From Glaciecola sp964621345 (GTDB lineage Bacteria; Pseudomonadota; Gammaproteobacteria; Enterobacterales; Alteromonadaceae), in NCBI GenBank assembly GCA_964621345.1, contig CAZUON010000007.1, forward strand, positions 35,339 through 99,338: a stretch of DNA of 64,000 nucleotides, in the 5' to 3' direction. The notes beneath the pieces were generated by a model. The model was not told where the DNA came from and made no database searches. It saw nothing but the letters and a program-made list of their open reading frames with translations. Each line of letters starts with the position of its first letter. Position 1 is the stretch's first letter. The position numbers and the translations under genes are program-made. Of this stretch, positions 8,581 to 17,951 are shown piece by piece.

Positions 8581-9204
8581 TTATTCAGTGTCTTTTGCTT
8601 GGCTATAGCCCCAGCGGCTGACCAGTGTTTGGTTTAAACCAATGTGATCGAGAATCCGTGCAACCACAAAATCAACCAAGTCTTCAATGCTTTTCGGATT
8701 ATGATAAAAACCCGGTGCCGCTGGCATAATGGTGACGCCAAGGTTTGATAATGTCAGCATATTTTGCAGATGTAAGCTGGAGAGCGGCATTTCACGGGGT
8801 ACTAAGATGAGCTGGCCTTTTTCTTTAATTACTACATCGGCGGCGCGTTCAATTAGATTGTCGCAAGCGCCTACGGCAAGCGACGACAATGTGCCCGTGG
8901 AACAAGGGCAAACAATCATTTGTTTGGGTGCAGCCGAGCCTGAAGCGACCGGAGAGAACCAGTCTTGTTTGGTACACACGGTTATTTGCTCGACGTTTGC
9001 TTCGGCATAGTCAGCAAACACCTTCGCCATGGCATCGGTTTGACTGGGTATTTTCATGTTTTCTTCGGTGGCAAAAACAACACGTGCGGCAGAAGACATC
9101 AACAAAAACACATGATAATCAGCTTTAAGCAACATTTTGAGAAGCTTAAGTGCATAAGGTGCACCAGAGGCTCCAGTTATGGCAAGGGTAATGGACTTAG
9201 TCAT
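8581..9204 (-). CDS. ubiX: Flavin prenyltransferase UbiX
   Basis: 207 residues. The Rossmann-like FMN-binding start LAITGASGAPYALKLLKML (7-25) is diagnostic. APKQMIVCPCSTGTLSSLAVG and LVPREMPLSSLHLQNML are the later family motifs. UbiX makes prenylated FMN, the cofactor of the decarboxylase UbiD in ubiquinone synthesis. It lies 5 bases downstream of mpl and 16 bases upstream of the nuclease. The mpl-ubiX pairing is common in gammaproteobacteria. Confidence 0.93.
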   Translation of the reverse strand: MTKSITLAITGASGAPYALKLLKMLLKADYHVFLLMSSAARVVFATEENMKIPSQTDAMAKVFADYAEANVEQITVCTKQDWFSPVASGSAAPKQMIVCPCSTGTLSSLAVGACDNLIERAADVVIKEKGQLILVPREMPLSSLHLQNMLTLSNLGVTIMPAAPGFYHNPKSIEDLVDFVVARILDHIGLNQTLVSRWGYSQAKDTE

Positions 9205-9209
9205 AGTGC

Positions 9210-10565
9210 TTAATTCAAGGCCTCTAATAGCTTTTTATGAATGGAATCAAAGCCGCCGTTACTCATGATCAACACATGATCACCTGGCTTAAGGCTTTTT
9301 TGTAAATGCTTAACAATATCGTCGCTTTGTTGATACAAGGTAACAGGCGCTTTGCTGTTATCCACCAACTCTTGTAGTGACCAACTGAGTTCACCAGGCT
9401 CTAGCAAATGTACCTCGTCTGCGACTTGCCAAGATTGCGACAATTGACTCTTGTGTACACCCATACGCATGGTATTGGACCTTGGTTCTAAAACCGCCAC
9501 AATCTTTTGATTCCCTACTTTGTTTCTGAGCCCGTCAATCGTGGTTTTTATAGCAGTAGGATGATGTGCAAAGTCATCATAAACGGTAATACCGTTAGCA
9601 ACGCCTTTAACTTCCATGCGACGTTTCACATTTTTAAAACTGGCGAGACCGTCGAGGGCATCTGGTAAACTCACGCCAGCATGATGTGCTGCTGCGATTG
9701 CCATCAGGGCATTGTGCATATTATGTTCACCAATTAAATCCCAGTGCACTTCGCCTGCCATTTTGCCCTCGTGTATCACGGCAAATTTACTGCAATCTGA
9801 TTGCAAGGGTTTGGCATGCCAACTAGCTTTTTGTGCACTGCCGATAAATTGCTGTTCACTCCAGCAGCCTTTTTCGAGTACAGATTCCATATTTGCCTCG
9901 GCGGCGGTGGAAAGTACTAAACCGTTTGAGGGCACGGTGCGCACTAGATGATGAAATTGTTTTTTGATAGCGTCTAAATTTTCGAATATATCAGCGTGGT
10001 CAAATTCTAAATTATTGAGAATTAAGGTCCGCGGGCGATAATGCACAAATTTAGACCGTTTATCGAAAAACGCACTGTCGTATTCGTCGGCCTCTATAAC
10101 AAAGTAGGGAGACTGTCCGATGCGCGCAGAAATACCAAAATTTTCAGGAACGCCACCAATCAAGAAGCCAGGCTCTAAACCACAGGCTTCTAGTATCCAC
10201 GTCAACATGCTGGTAGTACTCGTTTTGCCATGAGTACCGGCAACGGCAAGTACCCAACGGTCTTTCAGTAGATGATCGAGCAACCACTGCGGGCCGCTGG
10301 TATAGGGCAGGTTGCGATCTAAAACGTATTCAACGGCGGGATTACCACGGGCCATCGCATTACCGATAATGACAATATCGGGTGCAGGCTCAAACTGACT
10401 CGAGTCATAACCTTCAGACAGGCTAATGCCTAGCTGTTCGAGTTGCGTGCTCATGGGCGGATAAACATTGCGATCTGAGCCTGTCACTTCGTAACCTAGG
10501 CTTTTTGCGATAGCGGCAATTCCTCCCATGAAAGTGCCACAAATTCCTAATATATGCACATGCAT
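9210..10565 (-). CDS. mpl: UDP-N-acetylmuramate:tripeptide ligase (Mpl)
   Basis: Joins recycled L-Ala-gamma-D-Glu-meso-DAP to UDP-MurNAc, closing the murein recycling loop in the cytoplasm. It is a Mur-ligase fold with MHVHILGICGTFMGGIAA at the N-terminus, ATP loop GTHGKTST (about 110-117) and IEADEYDSAFFDKRSKF as the Mpl signature. The start is placed at the ATG that gives MHVHILGICG, because it matches the family N-terminus and has AAGAAG about 8 bases upstream. An ATG 36 bases further upstream would add a basic 12-residue extension. Confidence 0.94.
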   Translation of the reverse strand: MHVHILGICGTFMGGIAAIAKSLGYEVTGSDRNVYPPMSTQLEQLGISLSEGYDSSQFEPAPDIVIIGNAMARGNPAVEYVLDRNLPYTSGPQWLLDHLLKDRWVLAVAGTHGKTSTTSMLTWILEACGLEPGFLIGGVPENFGISARIGQSPYFVIEADEYDSAFFDKRSKFVHYRPRTLILNNLEFDHADIFENLDAIKKQFHHLVRTVPSNGLVLSTAAEANMESVLEKGCWSEQQFIGSAQKASWHAKPLQSDCSKFAVIHEGKMAGEVHWDLIGEHNMHNALMAIAAAHHAGVSLPDALDGLASFKNVKRRMEVKGVANGITVYDDFAHHPTAIKTTIDGLRNKVGNQKIVAVLEPRSNTMRMGVHKSQLSQSWQVADEVHLLEPGELSWSLQELVDNSKAPVTLYQQSDDIVKHLQKSLKPGDHVLIMSNGGFDSIHKKLLEALN

Positions 10566-10743
10566 AAGCGTATTCTTCTTTAGTTTTTGGTGTAACTGCA
10601 TTTATTTGTTAATTGTATCAGAACTGCGCAGGCGCTTGCTGTATAAATCACTTACAATAGATTCAGATATTTAAGTATTTGATTGTCGGAATGTAGATCC
10701 AGTAGTTGAGCTATTTTTAAAGGCCGTTACAATGGTAGGGGTA

Positions 10744-10757
10744 TGCATACGTATGCA
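10744..10757. promoter_or_regulatory. 14-bp perfect palindrome upstream of fbp (candidate operator)
   Basis: TGCATACGTATGCA is its own reverse complement. It lies in the 303-base gap between divergent mpl and fbp, about 112 bases before the fbp ATG and 180 bases from the mpl start. No known regulator is assigned. The surrounding gap has several AT-rich -10-like hexamers but no promoter I can place firmly. Confidence 0.3.
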
Positions 10758-10868
10758 GTGCTACCGGAATGCCTACAATCAACAACACTCACTTATTACT
10801 CAGGCCCTCGCGCGTACGCTACGCCGTGGCTACTAAATTACGCAATACATAGAAAGGAAATTGCTTTA

Positions 10869-11840
10869 ATGAAACGCCTCAACTCCCAACTGCAACAAGA
10901 CGGTGCGCCTTTAGAACTTATCTTGCTTATACGAACTTTATTAGCTGGCTGTAAAGAAATTTCTTTTCGAGTCAGTCAAGGTGAGTTGGCTGGGGTTTTA
11001 GGCTCAACATTGAGTGAAAATGTACAAGGCGAAACGCAAAAAAAATTAGATGTGATTTCTAATCAAATATTAAAAGATACTCTTAGGGAGTCGGGCTACG
11101 TAAAAGCGATTTCATCTGAAGAAGAAGATACCGTCGTGCCTTGTAGCGAAGATGGCAATTATTTAGTTAGCTTTGACCCACTTGATGGTTCTTCGAATAC
11201 AGAAATTAATAGCTTAATTGGCACCATCTTTTCCATTGCTCACGCGCCACAATGGATGAAGGCCGACGACCCATCAGCCTTTTTACAACCTGGTACGCAG
11301 ATGGTCGCCGCAGGGTATGTGTTATACGGACCATCAACCATGTTAGCGATGACGACTGGGCGCGGAACACATTTATATACCCTCGATAAAACCCACGGCG
11401 GCTTTCTACTGACCGAAGCAAATATTCAAATCCCAGAGCAAACCAGTGAGTTTGCCATCAATGCCTCTAACCAACGGCATTGGGAAGAACCCGTTCAACG
11501 TTACATTGCAGACTTAATTGCCGGCACCGATGGCCCACGTAAAAAAGATTACAACATGCGCTGGGTAGCCGCGATGGTTGGCGATATCCACAGAGTCCTG
11601 TGTCGAGGCGGCATCTTTATGTATCCGTTTGATAAACGTAACCCTAAAACACCGGGCAAACTAAGGCTTTTATATGAAGCGAACCCGATGGCTTTTTTAA
11701 TCGAGCAAGCGGGTGGCTTAGCGTCAACGGGAGAGGGGCGTATTATGGAGGTCATGCCGAATGAAATTCACCAACGTGTGCCGACCTTGCTTGGTTCAAA
11801 AGAAGAAGTTGAAGCCTGTTTAGAGTATTACACCCACTAA
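10869..11840 (+). CDS. fbp: Class I fructose-1,6-bisphosphatase
   Basis: Hydrolyses fructose 1,6-bisphosphate in gluconeogenesis. The metal site is visible as SEEED (83-87) and DPLDGSSN (103-110). NVQGETQKKLDV and the C-terminal MYPFDKRNPKTPGKLRLLYEANPM (sugar-phosphate site, cited as a landmark only) also fit. The start is the ATG giving MKRLNSQLQQ. It follows AAAGGA with about 10 bases spacing and matches the family N-terminus; an upstream ATG at 10743 would add 42 residues with no family character. The resulting 323 residues are near the usual 330. Confidence 0.94.
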   Translation: MKRLNSQLQQDGAPLELILLIRTLLAGCKEISFRVSQGELAGVLGSTLSENVQGETQKKLDVISNQILKDTLRESGYVKAISSEEEDTVVPCSEDGNYLVSFDPLDGSSNTEINSLIGTIFSIAHAPQWMKADDPSAFLQPGTQMVAAGYVLYGPSTMLAMTTGRGTHLYTLDKTHGGFLLTEANIQIPEQTSEFAINASNQRHWEEPVQRYIADLIAGTDGPRKKDYNMRWVAAMVGDIHRVLCRGGIFMYPFDKRNPKTPGKLRLLYEANPMAFLIEQAGGLASTGEGRIMEVMPNEIHQRVPTLLGSKEEVEACLEYYTH

Positions 11841-12082
11841 AATAACGCGTTAACAGATGTAATTTCAGGCAAAGCACAAACTTGTAAGACATTTGTCGTA
11901 AAGCATTTACAAGTAGGTACTGAGGCATTAAGTTTGTCGACTAGGCATCGACATTGTCATGCTTGCCCTGGACGAAGCACTTTGGTCCAGCAATAAGGCT
12001 TTATAGCCGTGACAATATTCTCTATACTTGCGCCAGAATGTGTTTTAACAAATTATCTCTATCAAATTGTAAAGGAAGCAAA

Positions 12083-12616
12083 ATGAGCTTAAATGATGTG
12101 CCAGCGGGCAGTAACTTGCCAGATGAAGTCAATGTGATTATTGAAATCCCTGCATTTTCGTCACCGATTAAATATGAAGTAGACAAAGACACCGGTGCGT
12201 TATTTGTTGACCGTTTTATGGGCACCTGTATGCAGTATCCACTTAACTATGGTTACGTGAATAACACCTTATCTGACGATGGCGATCCGGTTGATGTGTT
12301 AGTGATGACGCCGCATCCTTTGCTTGCGGGTTCTGTTATAAAATGCCGCCCAGTTGGTGTGCTTAATATGACTGACGAATCTGGCCAAGATGCTAAAATC
12401 ATTGCAGTGCCAGTGGCTAAATTATCGCAGTCGTATAACGATATCCAAGACATTGACGATGTGCCGCAGTTAATTAAGGACCAAGTAGAACACTTCTTCT
12501 CTCATTACAAAGACCTTGAGAAAGGCAAATGGGTTAAAATAGATGGTTGGGCTGGCATTGACGGCGCGAAAGAAGAAATCGTATCAAGTGCACAACGATA
12601 TGAGAAAGGCGCTTAA
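12083..12616 (+). CDS. ppa: Inorganic pyrophosphatase
   Basis: A 177-residue family I enzyme (E. coli 176) that hydrolyses pyrophosphate and pulls biosynthetic reactions forward. Active-site aspartates D66, D68 and D71 lie in DDGDPVDVLVM, equivalent to E. coli D65, D67 and D70. E21, K30 and Y52/Y56 also align (EIPAFSSPIKYE, QYPLNYGYV). The start is the ATG after AAGGAAGCAAA, a good ribosome site. An open frame of 43 codons upstream is not family-like. A strong terminator follows 40 bases after the stop. Confidence 0.96.
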   Translation: MSLNDVPAGSNLPDEVNVIIEIPAFSSPIKYEVDKDTGALFVDRFMGTCMQYPLNYGYVNNTLSDDGDPVDVLVMTPHPLLAGSVIKCRPVGVLNMTDESGQDAKIIAVPVAKLSQSYNDIQDIDDVPQLIKDQVEHFFSHYKDLEKGKWVKIDGWAGIDGAKEEIVSSAQRYEKGA

Positions 12617-12655
12617 TTAAGCCATTCTTCATTATCGTGCAAACGTACTTATTTG

Positions 12656-12680
12656 AAAAGCTCGCACTGCGGGCTTTTTT
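12656..12680 (+). terminator. Rho-independent terminator after ppa
   Basis: The stem AAAAGCTCGC / GCGGGCTTTT pairs over 10 positions with one G-U and a 3-base loop ACT, followed by a run of T. Placed 40 bases past the ppa stop. Confidence 0.92.
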
Positions 12681-12727
12681 GATCCATATTCACACGCAAA
12701 ATAGTCCACACGTGGCAGGAGACATCG

Positions 12728-13201
12728 ATGCTATCTAGGCTCGTAAGCATAACTTTTTTTATACTGATGATTAATCATAGTGTTGTTAGCGCTCAAGAAG
12801 TAAAAGAAGTCTATTGGGAAGACCTTGTGCCTAAAGGCTTTGTTGTCCCCCCTGTGCCGCTAGACCATAATGGTAATATGACTCAAGCCCAGCCTAATGC
12901 ACCATTGGTTGAAGAGTTAAATGGTAGCCTTGTTAAGGTTCCTGGTTTTGTTGTGCCCTTAGAGGGCGACGCTGACCAAATCACCGAATTTTTACTCGTT
13001 CCTTACTTTGGTGCATGTGTTCATGTGCCTCCTCCACCATCAAATCAAATAGTTTATGTAATATTTTCTGAAGGCGTGCCGATAGATAATCTATACGATG
13101 CTATTTGGGTGACAGGAACACTGTCAACAGATGGCTGGCAAGGCGATATTGCGTCAGTCGGATATCGACTCTCAGGCATTTCTGTGGAGGCTTTCGAGTA
13201 A
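12728..13201 (+). CDS. DUF3299 periplasmic protein
   Basis: 157 residues. A signal peptide covers about 1-22 (ITFFILMINHSVVSAQ). The mature part carries VPGFVVPLEGD and YFGACVHVPPPPSNQ (93-107), the DUF3299 signature, with one conserved cysteine. The family often sits near ABC transporter lipoprotein genes; here it stands alone between ppa and a chemotaxis receptor. The start follows GGCAGGAGACATCG, a strong ribosome site. Its molecular function is not established; metal or small-ligand binding through the Cys/His motif is only a guess. Confidence 0.8.
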   Translation: MLSRLVSITFFILMINHSVVSAQEVKEVYWEDLVPKGFVVPPVPLDHNGNMTQAQPNAPLVEELNGSLVKVPGFVVPLEGDADQITEFLLVPYFGACVHVPPPPSNQIVYVIFSEGVPIDNLYDAIWVTGTLSTDGWQGDIASVGYRLSGISVEAFE

Positions 13202-13262
13202 CACTGAAACCATTCATAGGATGCTTATTTTATAAACAGAGCTAGTTTGAAGTAGGTATGTT

Positions 13263-14894
13263 ATGAATTTTTTCACAGGCTTTTTGGCCCGTCTTTCAAT
13301 AGCACAAAAATTATTTGCTATTCCTGGAATGGCTATTCTCAGCTTTGTGGTATTCGTTGGTTTTACCGCAAATACTGCCAGCAACAACGTGAAGTTGTTA
13401 GAGGACGCGCGGGAAATACAATTTCCAGCATTGTTGTCGTCGCGAAATGCTTTAGTGAGCATGGAAAATGCAAAGGCAAACCTAAGCGCTGCGGTGACCA
13501 CTGGAGATGAAGAATCCCTCGTGAAGGCGGAAGCGGATGCGGTTATTACCACTGAAAACCTTGAAGCTATTCAAGCTCTGAACAGCGATCTTGCCAGCGA
13601 AGTAACGCCAATCCTTGAAAACTTTAATCAATACTTTGACGTTGCATTTTCGGTCAGTGAGTCGATGGTGAACAACACCGCAGATTTTTCTAAACTTGCT
13701 CAACTTACTCAACAAATGAATGATTATTTTGATGTCGCTACAACTGATTTAACCGCTTTTAGTGAGCGTCAATTAAACGGTTTTGAAGGGGCAATTGAAA
13801 CCTCTAACGTTGCGGCTAAGCGCTTGAGCCAGATTGGTATAGTGATGGGCATTATTACCGCCATTGTATTGTTGGCAGTGGCAATTCCTATTGTACGTAA
13901 CCTTCGCTCCAGTATTTTGAACGTTGTAAATTCGCTTAAAGACATTGCCCAAGAAGACGGTGATCTTACGGTTCGCATTCGCACCACTAACAAAGATGAG
14001 ATTGGCGATTTAGTCCACTGGTTTAATCAATTTGTTGAAAAGCTACAAAACGTAGTGCGTGATATTGGTAACGCCAGCCAACCCCTTGCGGCTTTAGCAG
14101 ACAACTTAAATCAGGTATCGACTAATGCGCGCACGACCATCTCAGCTCAACAAATGTCGGCAGCCGACGCAAAAGCAGCGGTAGATGACATGACAACCAG
14201 TGTGAATGCGGTTGCAGAGAGCGCAAATGAGGCAGCACAAGCGGCAAGCGAAGCTTCGGGTGCAGCAGATGACGGACAACGAGTGGTAAACCAAACGGTG
14301 GTGAGTATTCAAAGTCTAGCGTCGCGAGTAGACGAAACTGCAGTGGTAATCAAAAAGCTCGAGGAAGATTCGAATCAAGTGGGTGTGGTTCTCGATGTTA
14401 TTAAAGGCATTGCTGAACAAACAAACTTGCTGGCATTGAACGCAGCTATTGAAGCGGCTCGAGCCGGTGAGCAGGGTCGAGGTTTTGCGGTTGTTGCCGA
14501 TGAGGTGAGAACTCTTGCATCACGCACACAAAAGTCTACCGAAGAAATACAAAGTACGATTGAACAGCTTCAAACTGCAGCTCGTTCGGCAGTAACTGTA
14601 ATGGCAAAAGGTACTGAACAAGCTTCGGTAAGTGTAGATGAAGCGAATAAAGCGGGCAGCAGTTTAGGGGCAATTACCGAAACTATCAGCCGTATTACTT
14701 TGATGAATGACCAAATCGCACGTTCTACTGGTGAGCAACAAACCGTCGCAGTTTCGATTAGTCACAATGTAGATGAAATCAATAATCGTACGGAAGATAC
14801 CGCATCAAGCTCTGAAAAACTGACTCATGTGAGCCATGAACTCGAGCAATTATCTGAAGACTTTAGCCGTATAATGCGTCAGTTCAAATACTAA
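13263..14894 (+). CDS. Methyl-accepting chemotaxis protein
   Basis: A 543-residue receptor. TM1 is at about 17-35 and a helical periplasmic sensor region at 40-188. TM2 is at about 191-212 (IGIVMGIITAIVLLAVAIPI), HAMP at 212-265, and the signalling domain at 270-540. The tip EQTNLLALNAAIEAARAGEQGRGFAVVADEV (about 385-415, landmark) is present, so it should bind CheW and CheA. The sensor domain is helical and short, four-helix-bundle like, and its ligand cannot be told. No CheR-tethering pentapeptide is visible at the C-terminus (SRIMRQFKY). A terminator follows about 50 bases downstream. Confidence 0.95.
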   Translation: MNFFTGFLARLSIAQKLFAIPGMAILSFVVFVGFTANTASNNVKLLEDAREIQFPALLSSRNALVSMENAKANLSAAVTTGDEESLVKAEADAVITTENLEAIQALNSDLASEVTPILENFNQYFDVAFSVSESMVNNTADFSKLAQLTQQMNDYFDVATTDLTAFSERQLNGFEGAIETSNVAAKRLSQIGIVMGIITAIVLLAVAIPIVRNLRSSILNVVNSLKDIAQEDGDLTVRIRTTNKDEIGDLVHWFNQFVEKLQNVVRDIGNASQPLAALADNLNQVSTNARTTISAQQMSAADAKAAVDDMTTSVNAVAESANEAAQAASEASGAADDGQRVVNQTVVSIQSLASRVDETAVVIKKLEEDSNQVGVVLDVIKGIAEQTNLLALNAAIEAARAGEQGRGFAVVADEVRTLASRTQKSTEEIQSTIEQLQTAARSAVTVMAKGTEQASVSVDEANKAGSSLGAITETISRITLMNDQIARSTGEQQTVAVSISHNVDEINNRTEDTASSSEKLTHVSHELEQLSEDFSRIMRQFKY

Positions 14895-14946
14895 TAAATG
14901 CTCATGCATTGGCTAATTTGAGCGTGTGAACACGCCTACCATGTGG

Positions 14947-14977
14947 AAAAACGCCTGCTTATTGCAGGTGTTTTTTT
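14947..14977 (+). terminator. Rho-independent terminator after the chemotaxis receptor
   Basis: AAAAACGCCTGC pairs with GCAGGTGTTTTT (12 positions, one G-U) around the loop TTATT, followed by further T. On the minus strand the A-run before the stem also gives a U-tract, so it may serve the convergent lipoprotein gene weakly as well. Confidence 0.9.
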
Positions 14978-15013
14978 ATGTGCTAGCTTACTAGTAGTAA
15001 AGGTTCTTAGAAT

Positions 15014-17797
15014 TTATAGCTTAGTAATAATCAATACAAGGTCGGTTGAGGCTAATGTTCCAGGCGCTTCAAATGCTTGGACAGCGTCTGTTTCAATGTT
15101 GAGATCTGCTTGATGCATGAGAGCAGCGTTTATGGGATTCAACCAGCTTATTTCGTAATTGCCTTTAACCAGCGCTAATTCTACTTTGGTTAAGGGTGCT
15201 AAGTAGACAATTTGAATTGTATTAGTTTTCGCATGGTACAAACCTTGTCCATCAGCTATAAGCTCAAGCTCTGTGAGTGCTAGTGAAGAGAAAAAATTTG
15301 CAGCAATGCGCGTTTGTTTCCATAAGTTTTCACGTACTCTAAAATCTTCAGAGGATAAATCATTGTGCGGCTGGTGTGCGCCAAAATACCATTCAACACC
15401 GCTAGCACCAGCCATTAGGCTTCCCCACAATGCGTGGCGTCGTAATGAGTCATGAGTTGGGTCATCGCCATCTACTTTTGCGCCGATTTGCCACATGCCA
15501 ATTTCGTCCATAGTGATCACCCAACCATCGCCGCCATTAACGTTGTTTTCTTTAGATAGTTGCCGCCATTTATGAATTTCGTGCGGGGCTTGTGTGCGAT
15601 CATCTACTTGAAACGAGAGGCCTTGAATGTCACTTTCATACAAATCGGGCAATACATTGTCTTTGTCGTGAGGACTAGGCAAGGTGTGCAAAAAGATAGG
15701 GTTACCATGGGCGTCGTTGTTGGCAAAATACGCTGACATCGCAATACGCTGCTCGCTAGTTTGCCCTTGGGGAGACCACTCTGCTGGGCCATTTTCTTCG
15801 CCTAAATTCCAAATTAAGCCATTGTGATAGCCAAAGCGGGTAATCAATTCTCGGTAATACAATTTACGCAAGCGTTCGGTATTACCATTGTCGAGTAAAA
15901 GCTCGTTTTCAGTTTCTTGGGTCACCAAATGAATCAGCATATCGCGGTTTTGCATGTGCTTAAATATCACATCCCATTGCGCGAGTTTACTAACATCAAA
16001 GCGTTCAAACTCGTCATGGGAGGTGTAGGGCCATACATCGCGTCCGTCGCCATCAATATTCATGCTTAAAAAATACTGCGCTTGCATGCCAGTGTCGGCC
16101 ATATAATTAATGGCACCAATAATGCCTTTGCCTTTTGTGCCTTGCCACAAAGGGTCGCCTTCACGCCAATCCTTTACATGAGGGGCAAATTCGTGAATAA
16201 AGTCTGGCGCTTTTGCCTCGCCCTCTCGGGCTTGTTGTGAGGCACGATAAGTCGCATCCACTTCGTGATAGGCTAAAAAATTCTCTGGACTATTACTGCC
16301 GGCTTTAATCCAATAACGCTGGGTATGAGGAAAGAAAAAATAGCCTTTGTGGATGCTAATTTGCCCATTTTTTGCAAAAAATGAAGCATTAGGAGCTAAA
16401 TCACCCACAACAAAGTTTGCTTGTGTTTCTGCGATAGGCGTCATTTTAGCCAAAGTACTCTTGTCGGCAAAGACAACGTCGTTACCTTGGTAAAGCGCTG
16501 CTCGGTAATGCCAGTCTCCGCTTCTTTGTGCGGTGAATTTTGCTTGCCAAAGATTGCCAGTATCAGCACCGGTATTTGCAGCATTTCCATCGGCAGCAAA
16601 ATAACCTTGCAAACTAAGCGTTTGGCCACTGTTATGACTGAGCTCAACTTGCATAAGATAATCGGTAAATGGATTAGTTGTATCAAGTTCAGATACTTGC
16701 GGCCCTTCAATGTTAATTTCCATCGCTTGCCCAAAGGAGACTAGGGTATGCTCAACCGCACTATCTTCAAAGCCAGAAACATCGATGCTCTCTAGTGACT
16801 CGAGTTCGGGCTCACCTCCGGCTTTACCACTTCCTGATACGGTATAAACGGTGTTATTTAAGCGTGCAAAGCCACTGCCATGGCGGCCTTGCTGCAAAGT
16901 GGCAAATGAGCGCCAGCGTGAGGTTTGCGTGTCAAAGAGACTGACTTCGTTATGTGCATCTGCTTGTAAAGCAGATTCCCCGCCCCCAAACATAATATAT
17001 TGACCTAATGCGATAGCCATATTGCCGGCTCGAGGAATAGGTAAGTTGCTGCTTTGTGGTAATGTTTCCCAAGTATGTGAATTAAAATCATATACATCGA
17101 TTTGCGCTTGAGTCAGCGACATTCCCTCACCGGTAGCATGTGATGTCTGGCGGCCACCTACTGCATAGAGCTTGTGACCTATCACTACAGCCTGAAAATG
17201 ATCTCTTGCTGTTGGCGCATCGGGTAATCGATGCCATGCACCTGTGTTAGGGTTATATTTATCAAACCAAGGCACGCTGCCACCCATATGTCCGTTGGTC
17301 AATCCGCCGAGCATATAAAGTTCATTTTGATACGCCACTAACCCTGCAGCACCTCGCTTTCGTGCATCAGGAATGGCATGCGAGGCAAGTAAGGTTTGGG
17401 TGTCAGGGTTGTAGGTGAGCACCTGCGCTACAGCTTCCTCGTCAGGCCAAGGGCCGGTTAATGCGCCCATAATATAAATTAGCCCATTTAAACTCACCGG
17501 TTGAAAATGATGTAACTCCTCGCGTGGCGCAAACACCGTTTGCCACGTATTTGATGCGACATCATATACTTCAAAAGGCCTTTCACCGCGGCCGCCAAGA
17601 AGAAACATTTTATTATTATGCGCGACTAAGCCAGCTTCATGTCTAACACTATGATTACTTTGCTCCAGGGTCCAAACAGGTGGTAATGTATCAGATTTAT
17701 CTGGCAGCGCGGTGCTGCGGTGGGTATCGGAACAAGCAGAAACCAACAACAGGTTAAATACTAAAAAGACAGCGAATATGTGAGGTCTATGCGCCAC
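15014..17797 (-). CDS. Kelch-repeat, DUF5060 and glycosidase-like lipoprotein
   Basis: A 927-residue lipoprotein with lipobox LVSAC at C22. Residues about 45-335 hold Kelch-type beta-propeller repeats with paired Gly (MFLLGGRGE, YMLGGLTNG, YAVGGRQTS, YIMFGGGES). Residues about 355-455 match DUF5060 (YFAADGNAANTGADTGNLWQ, SGDWHYRA). Residues about 470-840 look like a TIM-barrel glycosidase of the DUF4038/apiosidase-like type, with NLGEENG (E667/E668) and MDEIGMW (E765) as candidate acid/base and nucleophile. Residues 845-925 resemble the putative collagen-binding C-domain. Polysaccharide hydrolysis at the cell surface is inferred; the substrate is unknown. No other carbohydrate genes flank it. 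The three-part fusion is unusual. Confidence 0.75.
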   Translation of the reverse strand: MAHRPHIFAVFLVFNLLLVSACSDTHRSTALPDKSDTLPPVWTLEQSNHSVRHEAGLVAHNNKMFLLGGRGERPFEVYDVASNTWQTVFAPREELHHFQPVSLNGLIYIMGALTGPWPDEEAVAQVLTYNPDTQTLLASHAIPDARKRGAAGLVAYQNELYMLGGLTNGHMGGSVPWFDKYNPNTGAWHRLPDAPTARDHFQAVVIGHKLYAVGGRQTSHATGEGMSLTQAQIDVYDFNSHTWETLPQSSNLPIPRAGNMAIALGQYIMFGGGESALQADAHNEVSLFDTQTSRWRSFATLQQGRHGSGFARLNNTVYTVSGSGKAGGEPELESLESIDVSGFEDSAVEHTLVSFGQAMEINIEGPQVSELDTTNPFTDYLMQVELSHNSGQTLSLQGYFAADGNAANTGADTGNLWQAKFTAQRSGDWHYRAALYQGNDVVFADKSTLAKMTPIAETQANFVVGDLAPNASFFAKNGQISIHKGYFFFPHTQRYWIKAGSNSPENFLAYHEVDATYRASQQAREGEAKAPDFIHEFAPHVKDWREGDPLWQGTKGKGIIGAINYMADTGMQAQYFLSMNIDGDGRDVWPYTSHDEFERFDVSKLAQWDVIFKHMQNRDMLIHLVTQETENELLLDNGNTERLRKLYYRELITRFGYHNGLIWNLGEENGPAEWSPQGQTSEQRIAMSAYFANNDAHGNPIFLHTLPSPHDKDNVLPDLYESDIQGLSFQVDDRTQAPHEIHKWRQLSKENNVNGGDGWVITMDEIGMWQIGAKVDGDDPTHDSLRRHALWGSLMAGASGVEWYFGAHQPHNDLSSEDFRVRENLWKQTRIAANFFSSLALTELELIADGQGLYHAKTNTIQIVYLAPLTKVELALVKGNYEISWLNPINAALMHQADLNIETDAVQAFEAPGTLASTDLVLIITKL

Positions 17798-17951
17798 ATC
17801 AGGCTCCTTGTTTGCAGACTTTTAACCGATGACGGCAAAGTAAGCGTTAACGTAATGTTAATAGCTTAATGCAATAAGAAGCTTTCGGATAGGATGTTTT
17901 GCGCGCTCAAAAGGAGAAAAGCGGCTAAGTTTAAGGGCACATGTTTGTCAA

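Noticed and set aside
10743..10868. Longer N-terminus for fructose bisphosphatase
   Set aside because: The 42 extra residues have no family match, the ATG falls in a palindrome, and the internal ATG has a good ribosome site.
11968..11991. Hairpin CTGGAC/GTCCAG between fbp and ppa as a terminator
   Set aside because: An 11-base loop and no T-run after it; too weak to call.
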